Assembly: GCF_016464425.1 (NCBI RefSeq) | Contig: NZ_JADDKQ010000006.1 | Location: 1-64,000 of the forward strand | Length of the DNA stretch: 64,000 bases | Source of the DNA: Actinotalea solisilvae | GTDB taxonomy: Bacteria; Actinomycetota; Actinomycetes; Actinomycetales; Cellulomonadaceae | Reading direction: 5' to 3' | Shown here: one piece after another, positions 34,299 to 42,750 of the stretch | Layout of the letters: the number at the start of each line of letters is the position of its first letter | Numbering within the stretch: position 1 is the first letter of the stretch | Notes under the pieces: model-generated | Told to the model about the DNA's origin: nothing | The model's database searches: none | Seen by the model: only the letters and a program-made list of their open reading frames with translations | Program-made: the position numbers and the translations under genes

Positions 34299-35171
34299 AT
34301 GTCGATGCCCGTCCGCCTGCTCGAGGTCCCCTACGACTCCGGCCACCACGCCGTGCGCCACGGCGCCGGCCCTGCCGCCCTCGTCGCCGCGGGTGCGGTT
34401 CGCCGCCTCGGCGCGGCGGGCGCGGTCGTCGACCACGGGCGACTCGAGCTCGACCTCCCGCACGGCTTCAGCATCGAGGCGGCCACGGGCACGGAGGTCA
34501 TGCGGCGCGTCGCCGGCGACGTCGCCGCCCACCCCGGCCACCTGCCCGTGGTGCTGGCGGGCAACTGCGGCGTGACCCTCGGCGTCGTCGCGGGCCTGCG
34601 GGTGCGCGAGCCCGGGCGGCGCGTCGCGGTCCTCTGGTTCGACGCGCACGGCGACCTCCAGAGCCCCGCCACCTCCGCGAGCGGGTTCTTCGACGGGATG
34701 GGCTTCGCCATGATGGGCGGCCGGTGCTGGCAGGCCCTCGCGCGGACCGTGCCCGGCTTCGCGCCCCTGCCCGACGAGCGCGCGGTCCTCGTCGGCGGGC
34801 ACGACCTCGACGAGGCCGAGCGTGAGCTCCTCGACGCGGCAGGGCCGACCTGGCTGGGCGTCGCCGACATCCGCGCCGGCCGGACGGGCGAGGTGCTCGA
34901 CCGCGTCGCGGCCCACGCCGACGCGGTGCACATCCACGTCGACCTCGACGTGCACGACCCGTCCGTCGCGCCGGCGAACTCCTACGCGGCGCCGGGCGGC
35001 CTGCTCCCCGGCGAGGTGCGCGACACCGTCACGGCGGCGGTGGAGCGGCTGCCGCTCGCCTCGGCGACGGTCGCGTCGTGGGACCCGCGGCACGACGTCG
35101 AGCACCGCATGCGCGACACGGGGCTCGCGCTGCTCGGGCACCTCGGCGCGCTCGCCGCGGCGCAGGCCTGA
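34299..35171 (+). CDS. Arginase/agmatinase-family protein
   Basis: A 290-residue ureohydrolase-fold protein. Metal-binding motifs are present: WFDAHGDLQ and HIHVDLDVHDPSVAP; the usual first histidine motif GGDHS is replaced by AGNCGVTLG, so one manganese ligand may be missing and activity may differ from true arginase. The ATG follows GGGAGGA. It is transcribed alone, with convergent hydrolase gene downstream. Substrate uncertain. Confidence 0.87.
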   Translation: MSMPVRLLEVPYDSGHHAVRHGAGPAALVAAGAVRRLGAAGAVVDHGRLELDLPHGFSIEAATGTEVMRRVAGDVAAHPGHLPVVLAGNCGVTLGVVAGLRVREPGRRVAVLWFDAHGDLQSPATSASGFFDGMGFAMMGGRCWQALARTVPGFAPLPDERAVLVGGHDLDEAERELLDAAGPTWLGVADIRAGRTGEVLDRVAAHADAVHIHVDLDVHDPSVAPANSYAAPGGLLPGEVRDTVTAAVERLPLASATVASWDPRHDVEHRMRDTGLALLGHLGALAAAQA

Positions 35172-35192
35172 GGCCGCGCCGCCCGGACGCGC

Positions 35193-35954
35193 TCAGGCGG
35201 CGAGGAACGCGACGACGGCGCGGCGGAAGGCGGCGTCGTGCAGCGCGGAGCCGTGGTCGCCGTCGACCAGGGTCAGCGTCGCGTCCGGCAGGGCGGCGGT
35301 GAGGACCTCGGGCCGGGGCGCCAGCGGGTCGTCCCGCCCGGCGAGGACGAGCGTCGGTGCGGTGATCCGCCCGAACGGGATCGGCGCGCGGTGCACCGCG
35401 GACGCCTGGGCCGCGAGCGCGCGCCGGTCCGCGCCGGTGGAGTCGGCGAAGCCGCGGAAGGCCGCGGCGACCGGGTGCGCGATGCCGGCCGGGTCGTCGG
35501 CCAGCAGCGCCTCCCGGAGCGCGTCGGGGTCGAGCACGCGGGTGTCCACGCCGCCGCCCTCGACGGCACCGGCGCCGATCCCGCCGACGACGAGGCGGCG
35601 CACCCGCGGCTCGCGCGCGGCGGTGAGCAGCGAGACGACGCCGCCCATGGAGTACCCGACGAGGTCGACCGCGGGCACGCCGAGCGCGTCGACCAGCCCG
35701 ACGACGTCCTGCGCCATGCGTGGCTCGCCGTAGCGGGCGGCGTCGTGCGGCTTCTCGGACGCGCCGTGGCCGCGCGCGTCGAGCGCGACGACGCGCCGGC
35801 CCGCGGCGGTGAGCGCGCCGACCACGCCCGTGCCCACCCAGTCGAGCTCGGCGCTCGCGCCGAAGCCGTGGTGCAGGAGGACGGGGACGCCGTCGTCGTC
35901 CCCCCACGTCCGGTAGGCGATCTGCAGGCCGTCGTCGGACCGGAAGCTCTCCAC
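35193..35954 (-). CDS. Alpha/beta hydrolase
   Basis: A 253-residue cytosolic alpha/beta-hydrolase. Oxyanion-hole HHGFGAS, nucleophile serine in GYSMGGV, acidic residue in LAGRDDPLAP and the catalytic histidine in DGDHGSAL are all in order. GTG start (VESFRSDDG) without a strong ribosome site. Probably an esterase or peroxidase-like hydrolase; substrate unknown. Confidence 0.88.
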   Translation of the reverse strand: MESFRSDDGLQIAYRTWGDDDGVPVLLHHGFGASAELDWVGTGVVGALTAAGRRVVALDARGHGASEKPHDAARYGEPRMAQDVVGLVDALGVPAVDLVGYSMGGVVSLLTAAREPRVRRLVVGGIGAGAVEGGGVDTRVLDPDALREALLADDPAGIAHPVAAAFRGFADSTGADRRALAAQASAVHRAPIPFGRITAPTLVLAGRDDPLAPRPEVLTAALPDATLTLVDGDHGSALHDAAFRRAVVAFLAA

Positions 35955-36289
35955 GGTCCGTGACCGTAGCGGGACCGGGATCGACCGACGCGACGCCGCG
36001 CTGTCGCTCCACGGGGCGCTCGCGGCGGTAGGCTCCAGGTGCTCCCGCGAACGAGCAGCGCCACGGCGGTGCTGCACGCCGACCAGGGAGGCGCCCGGCG
36101 GCGGTCCGTCCCGGGCGTGAACGAGGCCTGCGGGCGACGCCGGCGGTGACACCGCACAGCGAGCCGCCCGCCGCCCAGAGCTACGACGCCCGCACCCGGG
36201 CGGTGGCTGCCGAGGACTCCTCGGCCCGCCCCGGGTGCGCGCGCACATCGGCGCCGCACGCGCGGCGCGCATGTGCTGAAGGAGGAGAT
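35955..36289. other. Intergenic region between divergent genes, nothing recognised
   Basis: This 335-base gap separates the alpha/beta hydrolase and helicase genes, which diverge. It should hold two promoters, but I see no clear operator or RNA. The helicase ribosome site GAAGGAGGAG lies at its right end. Confidence 0.5.
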
Positions 36290-38437
36290 GTGGCACGAGG
36301 CGGGCAGCGCCAGTCCGGTCGCACGCGTACGGCGACCGCGGGCGGCGGTCAGCGTCGTCGTGCCCCGCGCCCGGACCAGGAGGGGATCATCCCGATCCTG
36401 GCCGACATCGCCCGCGAGGTCGACAACGCCGTCCGGCGGCCGCCGACGCGGCCCGTGCTGCGCGTCAAGTTCCAGGTCGTCGCCCTGCTCGTGCGCGAGG
36501 AGCGGGCGCGCGTCAAGAAGGACGCCACGCTCACGGAGTCCCGCCGCACGCAGGAGATGAAGCGGCTCGACGGCGTCGCGACGATGCTCGCCAAGATCGC
36601 CGCCCGGGACACGTCGCTGCTCGCGCTGCTCGCCGAGGACGCGCGCGTGTCCGACGCCGCGCGCGCCTTCAAGGCCTCCCTCATGCGCGACGCCGGCCTC
36701 GAGGTGCCGGACGAGCCCGAGCCGCCCGCCCCCGTGGCGCCCCAGCCCGGCGCCGAGAAGCGCGTCGTGCCCCGCTCGGTCCTCTCGCGGCAGCTCGCGA
36801 ACCCGTTCCTCGCCCCGGACTTCGAGGCCGCCGCCGAGCGCACCGCGCGGGCCCGCCGCCTGGCCGGCTGGGAGCTGCTCGAGCCGCTGTTCCGGTCCTT
36901 CGAGTACGCCGGCCCGGGCGCGCCCGCGTGCATGGACCTGCCCGACGGGCGCCTCGTCCAGGGCCCGCCCGGACGCGAGCTCATGCCGCACCAGGCGGCG
37001 GTCGTCGCGGCCGCCGTGCGCGGCCACCGCACCTTCCTGCTCGCCGACGAGCCCGGCCTCGGCAAGACCGCGCAGGCGCTCCTCGCCGCGCAGGCCGTCG
37101 ACGCCTTCCCGCTGCTCGTCGTCGTTCCCAACGTCGTCAAGACGAACTGGGCGCACGAGGTGGGCATGTGGACGCCGCAGCGCAACGCGACCGTCGTGCA
37201 CGGTGACGGCGAGCAGGTCGACGCGTTCGCCGACGTCGTCATCGTCAACTACGAGCTGCTCGACCGGCACGTCGGCTGGCTCGGCGACCTCGGGTTCCGG
37301 GGGATGGTCGTCGACGAGGCGCACTTCATCAAGAACAAGGGCTCCCAGCGCTCGCAGCACGTGCTCGCGATCTCCGACCGGATCCGCGAGCGCACCCCGC
37401 GGCCGCTCATGATGGCGCTCACGGGCACCCCGCTGATCAACGACATCGAGGACTTCCGGGCGATCTGGCAGTACCTCGGCTGGATCGACGACAAGCAGCC
37501 GCTCGGCCGCCTCATGACGGCGCTCGAGGAGACCGGCCTCAGCCCGGCCGACCCGGGCTTCTACCAGGCGGCGCGCGCGAGCGTCATCGACATGGGCATC
37601 GTCCGCCGTCGCAAGGTCGACGTCGTCGACGACATCCCCGCGCGCCGCGTCGCCGACCTCCCGGTCGAGCTGGACGGCGCCGTCGGGCGCTCGATCCGCG
37701 CCGCGGAGGCCGCGCTCGCCCAGCGGATGGTCGAGCGGTACCGGACGGTCATGGCCTCGCGCCCGGCGCACGACGTCCCGGACGGGATCGACCTCGACCT
37801 CGCCCGGCGCATCGCGGCGGCCGAGCTCAAGGACTCCTCGTCGAAGGCGGGTGGGGAGAACGTCTTCACGATGGTGCGGCGGATCGGCCAGGCCAAGGCC
37901 GGCCTCGCCGCCGACTACGCGGCGCAGCTCGCGCGGAACGTCGGCAAGGTCGTGTTCTTCGCCAAGCACGTCGACGTCATGGATCAGGCCGAGCAGACGT
38001 TCGCCGACCGCGGCATCCAGTACGCGTCGATCCGCGGCGACCAGACGCCCAAGGCGCGCGAGAAGGCGATCACCGCGTTCACGACGGACCCGGACGTGCA
38101 GATCGCCGTCTGCTCGCTGATGGCGGCCGGCGTCGGGCTCAACCTGCAGGTGGCGTCGAACCTCGTGCTCGCGGAGCTCTCGTGGACCGACGCCGAGCAG
38201 ACCCAGGCGATCGACCGCATCCACCGGATCGGCCAGTCCGAGCCCGTCACGGCCTGGCGCATCATCGCGGCGCAGACCATCGACGCGAAGATCGCCGAGC
38301 TCATCGACAGCAAGTCCGGGCTGGCGGCCCGGGCGCTCGACGGCGCGGCGGAGGACGACGGCTCGTCCTCGACGGACGTGCAGCTCGAGGCGCTGGTGAG
38401 CCTGCTCCGGGACGCCCTCGCGCCCGACGCCGCATGA
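36290..38437 (+). CDS. SNF2-like DEAD/DEAH-box helicase
   Basis: A 715-residue superfamily-2 ATPase. N-terminal 240 residues are helical and charged. The motor has DEPGLGKT (Walker A) near 265, VVDEAHFIKN (DEAH), ALTGTPL (motif III) and the C-terminal lobe ending in QAIDRIHRIGQ (motif VI), as in SNF2-type translocases. GTG start just after a strong GAAGGAGGAG. The next gene overlaps its stop (ATGA). Likely a DNA remodeller or repair ATPase; exact role unknown. Confidence 0.88.
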   Translation: MARGGQRQSGRTRTATAGGGQRRRAPRPDQEGIIPILADIAREVDNAVRRPPTRPVLRVKFQVVALLVREERARVKKDATLTESRRTQEMKRLDGVATMLAKIAARDTSLLALLAEDARVSDAARAFKASLMRDAGLEVPDEPEPPAPVAPQPGAEKRVVPRSVLSRQLANPFLAPDFEAAAERTARARRLAGWELLEPLFRSFEYAGPGAPACMDLPDGRLVQGPPGRELMPHQAAVVAAAVRGHRTFLLADEPGLGKTAQALLAAQAVDAFPLLVVVPNVVKTNWAHEVGMWTPQRNATVVHGDGEQVDAFADVVIVNYELLDRHVGWLGDLGFRGMVVDEAHFIKNKGSQRSQHVLAISDRIRERTPRPLMMALTGTPLINDIEDFRAIWQYLGWIDDKQPLGRLMTALEETGLSPADPGFYQAARASVIDMGIVRRRKVDVVDDIPARRVADLPVELDGAVGRSIRAAEAALAQRMVERYRTVMASRPAHDVPDGIDLDLARRIAAAELKDSSSKAGGENVFTMVRRIGQAKAGLAADYAAQLARNVGKVVFFAKHVDVMDQAEQTFADRGIQYASIRGDQTPKAREKAITAFTTDPDVQIAVCSLMAAGVGLNLQVASNLVLAELSWTDAEQTQAIDRIHRIGQSEPVTAWRIIAAQTIDAKIAELIDSKSGLAARALDGAAEDDGSSSTDVQLEALVSLLRDALAPDAA

Positions 38438-39390
38438 GGGCCGTCGTCCACGAGCGGTACGGGGGCCCGGAGGTCCTGCGCGTCGTGGACGTCCCGACGC
38501 CGCGGCCCGCGGCGGGCCAGGTCCTCGTCCGGGTCGAGGCGACGTCGGTCAACCTCAGCGACTGGGAGGGGCTCACGGGTTCGCCCGCCTACGCGCGACT
38601 GGCCGGGCTGCGCGCGCCGCGGCGGCCGACGCTCGGCTCGGACATCGCCGGCACGGTCGAGGCCGTGGGCGCCGGGGTCACCCGGTTCGCCCCGGGCGAC
38701 GAGGTCTACGGCGACAACCTCGAGCTCATGGGCGGCTTCGCCGAGTACGCGGTCGCGCCCGAGAAGGCGCTCGCGGCCAAGCCGGCCGGGCTGACGTCCG
38801 CCGAGGCGTCCACGATCCCGCAGGCGGGCGCGATCGCACTGCAGGGGACCGCGCTCGCCGCCGACGGGCGGCGCGTCCTCGTGAACGGCGCCGGTGGCGG
38901 CACCGGGACCTTCGCCATCCAGCTCGCCAAGCGCGTCGGCGCCCACGTCACGGGCGTGGACAACGAGCACAAGCTCGCCTTCATGCGCTCGCTCGGGGCC
39001 GACGACGTCGTCGACTACCGCCGCGAGGACTTCACGCGCGGCCGCGAGCCGTACGACCTCATCCTCGACCTCGTCGCCCACCGGTCCGTGTTCGCCTACC
39101 GGCGGGCCCTCGCGCCCGGCGGCACGTACCGGTGCGTCGGCGGGTCGGTGCGCTCGATGCTCCGGGTGCTCACCGTCGGCTCGCTCGCGGGACGGCTCAC
39201 GGGCCGTTCGCTCGGCGTGCTCATGGTCCGCCAGGGGCCGGCGTCCTTCGGGACGCTGGCCGACCTGTGCGTCGCGGGCGATGTCGAGATCCGCATCGAC
39301 CGCGTCGTCGGGCTCGACGAGGTGCCCGAGGCGCTCGCGCGGGTCGGCGAGGGTCGGGCGCTCGGGAAGGTCGTCGTCGCGCCGAGGTGA
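38434..39390 (+). CDS. Zinc-independent quinone-reductase-type oxidoreductase
   Basis: A 318-residue medium-chain dehydrogenase/reductase. The N-terminal MRAVVHERYGGPEVLRVVDVP is typical of quinone oxidoreductases; the catalytic zinc-ligand cysteine of alcohol dehydrogenases is absent. NAD(P) is bound by VLVNGAGGGTGTFAIQLAK. The ATG overlaps the helicase stop (ATGA), so they are cotranscribed, though a functional link is not obvious. Confidence 0.9.
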   Translation: MRAVVHERYGGPEVLRVVDVPTPRPAAGQVLVRVEATSVNLSDWEGLTGSPAYARLAGLRAPRRPTLGSDIAGTVEAVGAGVTRFAPGDEVYGDNLELMGGFAEYAVAPEKALAAKPAGLTSAEASTIPQAGAIALQGTALAADGRRVLVNGAGGGTGTFAIQLAKRVGAHVTGVDNEHKLAFMRSLGADDVVDYRREDFTRGREPYDLILDLVAHRSVFAYRRALAPGGTYRCVGGSVRSMLRVLTVGSLAGRLTGRSLGVLMVRQGPASFGTLADLCVAGDVEIRIDRVVGLDEVPEALARVGEGRALGKVVVAPR

Positions 39391-39417
39391 CCTGGGGTGT
39401 CACGGCGGGTGCGCTCG

Positions 39418-39448
39418 ACACGGGCGCGTCGGCCGAGCGCGCCCGTGT
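39418..39448. terminator. Hairpin terminator
   Basis: A perfect 11-bp stem ACACGGGCGCG/CGCGCCCGTGT with a nine-base loop, after the oxidoreductase stop. It abuts the TAGCGT -10 of the next gene, which supports that gene's later start. Confidence 0.7.
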
Positions 39449-39461
39449 AGCGTCACGGGCC

Positions 39462-40004
39462 GTGAGGACGGGCAGCGGTGACGACGTCGACCTGGTGGCC
39501 GAGCTGCGCGACGAGGTGGCGCGGCACCTGCCCGACGACGTCGCGGTGCGGCCCGCTCCCGACGGGTTCGCCGTCGGGTACCCCGAGCCCCTCGTCATGC
39601 GGCGCGCCGGCACCCGGAGCGCCACCTGCCTGTGGGCGGACGTCGCCTGCGACGCGGCGACGATGACCTACATGATCACCGACGTGGTCACGGCGGGGGA
39701 CATCAGCGTCGTGGGCGGCCTCGGCGTGAGCACCTCCCTGTTCCGCGGCCGGGTCGTCGGCGACCGCAGCGTGCGGGAGTACGGGCCGCTGCCCGACGGG
39801 ACCCGCGGCCCGCTGCGCGAGCAGGTGCACAGCCCGCGCGTGCTGCACGCGCTGGTCCGCGAGGCGGCGACCGCACTGGGGTGGCAGGAGCGGCAGCCGA
39901 CGTCGGCCGTGGTCGGGAAGGTCGTGGGGATCGGGACGGCGGCGCTCGTCGTCGTGGCGGGGCTGGTGGTCGGAGTGCTCGCGCTCGCGGGTCGCCTCGG
40001 CTGA
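39462..40004 (+). CDS. Hypothetical protein with C-terminal membrane helix
   Basis: A 180-residue protein of unknown family with a soluble N-terminal domain (VRTGSGDDVDLVAELRDEVARHL...) and one C-terminal membrane helix (IGTAALVVVAGLVVGVLALAG), so it looks tail-anchored. The GTG lies eight bases after TAGCGT, with no ribosome site, and is probably leaderless. An earlier in-frame GTG at 39387 overlapping the upstream stop would put the terminator hairpin inside the gene, so I prefer this start. Confidence 0.7.
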   Translation: MRTGSGDDVDLVAELRDEVARHLPDDVAVRPAPDGFAVGYPEPLVMRRAGTRSATCLWADVACDAATMTYMITDVVTAGDISVVGGLGVSTSLFRGRVVGDRSVREYGPLPDGTRGPLREQVHSPRVLHALVREAATALGWQERQPTSAVVGKVVGIGTAALVVVAGLVVGVLALAGRLG

Positions 40005-40109
40005 CGCCGGCTCCCCCGGATCGCCCTCGGGTATCGCTCGCGTCGCCGTCGGGCGCGCGAGAGGCTGGGTGCCGGCGCCGTCGCGCCGCCACACCCCGAA
40101 GGAGACGTC

Positions 40110-41084
40110 ATGGAGTACCGCCCGCTGGGACGCACCGGCCTGCAGGTGTCGGAGATCGGGTACGGCGCCTGGGGGATCGGCGGGTCGATGTGGATCGGCG
40201 CGGACGAGGACGAGTCGCTCGCGGCGCTGCACCGCGCCATCGAGCTGGGCGTGAACGTCATCGACACGGCACGCGGATACGGCGAGAGCGAGCGGATCGT
40301 CGGCGGCGTCATCCGCGAGCACCCGGACGTGCACGTCGCGACCAAGGTCCCGCCGAAGAACGGCGTCTGGCCGGCGCCGTCCGGCATCCACGCCGACGAG
40401 GCGTTCCCTGGCGAGCACATCCGCGCGAGCCTCGAGACGAGCCTCGCCGCGTCCGGCCTGGAGGCCTTCGACGTCCTGCAGCTCCACGTCTGGAGCGACG
40501 AGTGGGTCGGCCAGGGCGACTGGCTGGAGACCGTCGCGGACCTGCGCCAGGAGGGGAAGATCCGCTTCTTCGGCGTCTCGATCAACGACTACCAGCCGGA
40601 GAACGTGCTCGCCCTGGTCCGCAGCGGCGCCGTGGACACCGTCCAGGTCATCTACAACGCCTTCCACCAGCGGCCCGAGGAGCAGCTGCTCCCCGCGTGC
40701 GCGGAGCACGGCGTCGGCGTCATCGTGCGCGTCGCGCTCGACGAGGGCGGGCTCACCGGGCGCGTCACCGCGGACTCCACGTTCCCCGACGGCGACTTCC
40801 GGAACCGCTACTTCGGCGGGGACCGGCGCGCGCAGGTCGAGCAGCACGTCACGGCGCTCGTCGACGAGCTCGGCATCACGACGGACGAGCTGGCCGACGT
40901 CGCGCTGCGCTACGTGCTCGACGAGCCCGCGGTCTCGACCGTCATCGCCGGTATGCGCACCGTGCGCAACGTCGAGCGCAACGCGGCCACGAGCGACGGC
41001 CGGCGGCTCACGGACGCGCAGCGCGAGGTCGTCCGGCGTCACCGGTGGGAGCGGAACTTCTACCAGGCGCCCGACGCCGGCTGA
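40110..41084 (+). CDS. Aldo/keto reductase
   Basis: A 324-residue NADPH-dependent reductase. Barrel start MEYRPLGRTGLQVSEIGYGAWGIGG, catalytic Asp and Tyr in NVIDTARGYGESE, catalytic Lys in VATKVPPK and the HVWSDE histidine position are present. ATG after AAGGAGACGTC. Its 3' end overlaps, on the other strand, the extended frame of the frameshifted SDR gene. Substrate unknown. Confidence 0.92.
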   Translation: MEYRPLGRTGLQVSEIGYGAWGIGGSMWIGADEDESLAALHRAIELGVNVIDTARGYGESERIVGGVIREHPDVHVATKVPPKNGVWPAPSGIHADEAFPGEHIRASLETSLAASGLEAFDVLQLHVWSDEWVGQGDWLETVADLRQEGKIRFFGVSINDYQPENVLALVRSGAVDTVQVIYNAFHQRPEEQLLPACAEHGVGVIVRVALDEGGLTGRVTADSTFPDGDFRNRYFGGDRRAQVEQHVTALVDELGITTDELADVALRYVLDEPAVSTVIAGMRTVRNVERNAATSDGRRLTDAQREVVRRHRWERNFYQAPDAG

Positions 41085-41945
41085 CGTCGGCGTCGTCCGC
41101 CGGGACGGCGCGCGGCAGCCCGAGGCTGCGCGTCCACACGCGGTCCATCGCACGGTCCGACAGCAGGGCCCGCATGAGCAGGATCACGCGTGCGTCGCGC
41201 CCCACGGGCGTGCGCGGCCGCACGCGCGCCCGGGTCAGCTCGCGCTCGACGGCGCGTGCGACGCCGTCGGGCGGCGCGGCGCGGCTGCGCAGGTTGGCGA
41301 TGAGCTGGCGCTCGCCCGCGAGGTGCGGGGCGTAGAGCGACCTCAGCTCGGGGGTGAGGCCCGATTCGACGTCGTCGATGAGCTCGTCCATGACGGTCCA
41401 CGGGTCGGTCGCGACGACGCCCGGCTCGATGAGCCCGACCTGGACGCCGAACGGGCCGAGCTCGACGCGCAGGCAGTCGGCGACCGCCTCGACCGCGTAC
41501 TTCGACGCGTTGTAGATGCCGGTGAACGGAAGGACACGCGCCCGTTGACCGACGAGATGAAGAGGATGCGGCCCTGCGCCCGGCGCAGGCGCGGCAGCAC
41601 GCGGCTCGTCACGGCCAGCGGCCCGACGAGGTTGGCCTCGAACTGGCCGCGGACGTCCTCGGGCGTCAGGGCCTCCACCGGCTTCCCGACGCCGATGCCC
41701 ACGTTGTTGACCAGCGCGTCCAGCCGCTCGGGCAGCACGGCGTCGAGCGCGGCGACGTGCTCGGGGACCGTGACGTCGAGCTCGACGGGCGTGATCGCGT
41801 CGGACTCCTCGGCGAGGGCCTTCGCGGCGACGTCGGTGCGCACGCCCGCGTAGACGTGCCAGCCGCCGCGCGCAAGACGCAGCGCGATCGCGCGGCCGAT
41901 GCCGCGGCTGGCGCCGGTGACGAGGACGGATCGGGTGGCGCTCAT
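41008..41945 (-). pseudogene. Short-chain dehydrogenase/reductase, frameshifted
   Basis: An SDR with the cofactor loop VTGASRGIGRAIAL and NNVGIGVG; it breaks after ISSVNGRVSF near 41531. In another frame the sequence continues as expected, PFTGIYNASKYAVEAV with the catalytic YxxxK, then VELGPFGVQVGLIEPG. Adding one C in a TTCC run restores it. The resumed frame runs to 41008, overlapping the convergent aldo/keto reductase by 77 bases. ATG start after GAGGAG. Sequencing error or a true inactivating mutation. Confidence 0.8.
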
Positions 41946-42043
41946 CGGAGGCTCCTCGGGGACGGTGGGGCCTTCGACGATGGCCTCGCCGTGCCCGCCC
42001 GGCGCGAGTAGCGCGCTACCCGGATCCGCCCGACCGCAGGGGG

Positions 42044-42610
42044 TCAGGGCGCCCCGGCGGGCCGGTACCGCGTCATGACCGCGCCCGATCCGAACTCGCG
42101 GCGCTCCACGAGCTCGAGGCGCACCTGCTCGCGCAGGCCCGCGAGCAGCGTCGGCCCGCGCCCGGCGACGACGGGGTGCACGACGAACGTGTACTCGTCG
42201 ATGAGGCCGAGGTCCGCGAGCGCCGACGGCAGCGTCACGCCGCCCACGGAGAGGCCCTCGCCCGGCTCCTGCTTGAGCCGCCGCACCGCGTCCCCGAGGT
42301 CGCCGCGCACCAGCTCGGCGTTCCAGTCGACGGCGTCCAGCGTGCTTGAGACGACGTGCTTGGGCATCCGGTCGATCACCTCGGCGAACGGGACGTCCCA
42401 CGGACTCATCCAGTCCGGCCACCCGCCGGTGGGCGGGCGGCGCCAGGCCTGCTCCATCATCTCGTAGGTCACCCGGCCGTAGACCAGCGCGTCGGAGCGC
42501 TCCAGCTCGGCCGTCCAGAACCGCATCGACTCCTCGTCGGGCGGCAGGCCGGCCTCGTGGTGGCAGCAGCCGTCGAGCGTGACGTTGATCGCGTACCGCA
42601 GTGGCCTCAC
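42044..42610 (-). CDS. Dihydrofolate-reductase-fold protein (RibD C-terminal family)
   Basis: A 188-residue protein of the RibD C-terminal/DHFR-like family common in actinomycetes: RYAINVTLDGC, LVYGRVTYEMM, GLSVGGVTLPSALADLGLIDEY and VHPVVAGRGPTLL. Probable NADPH-dependent reductase of unknown substrate. GTG start after GGGAGAG. It is divergent from the large LuxR regulator gene. Confidence 0.9.
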   Translation of the reverse strand: MRPLRYAINVTLDGCCHHEAGLPPDEESMRFWTAELERSDALVYGRVTYEMMEQAWRRPPTGGWPDWMSPWDVPFAEVIDRMPKHVVSSTLDAVDWNAELVRGDLGDAVRRLKQEPGEGLSVGGVTLPSALADLGLIDEYTFVVHPVVAGRGPTLLAGLREQVRLELVERREFGSGAVMTRYRPAGAP

Positions 42611-42750
42611 TCGTCGCTCTCCCTCGTGTGCGCGGGGCGTCGTCGCCCGAGCCTGCAGACCGGGCCCGACGCCGGTCCTCATCGGTCCCCGGTGACGCGG
42701 GCGTCCTCGCAGGGTGCCGCATACGCAGCCGCGTCACTAGCATCCGAGGC

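Noticed and set aside
36146-36289. Extended N-terminus for the helicase
   Set aside because: The GTG right after GAAGGAGGAG gives a better start; upstream codons look random.
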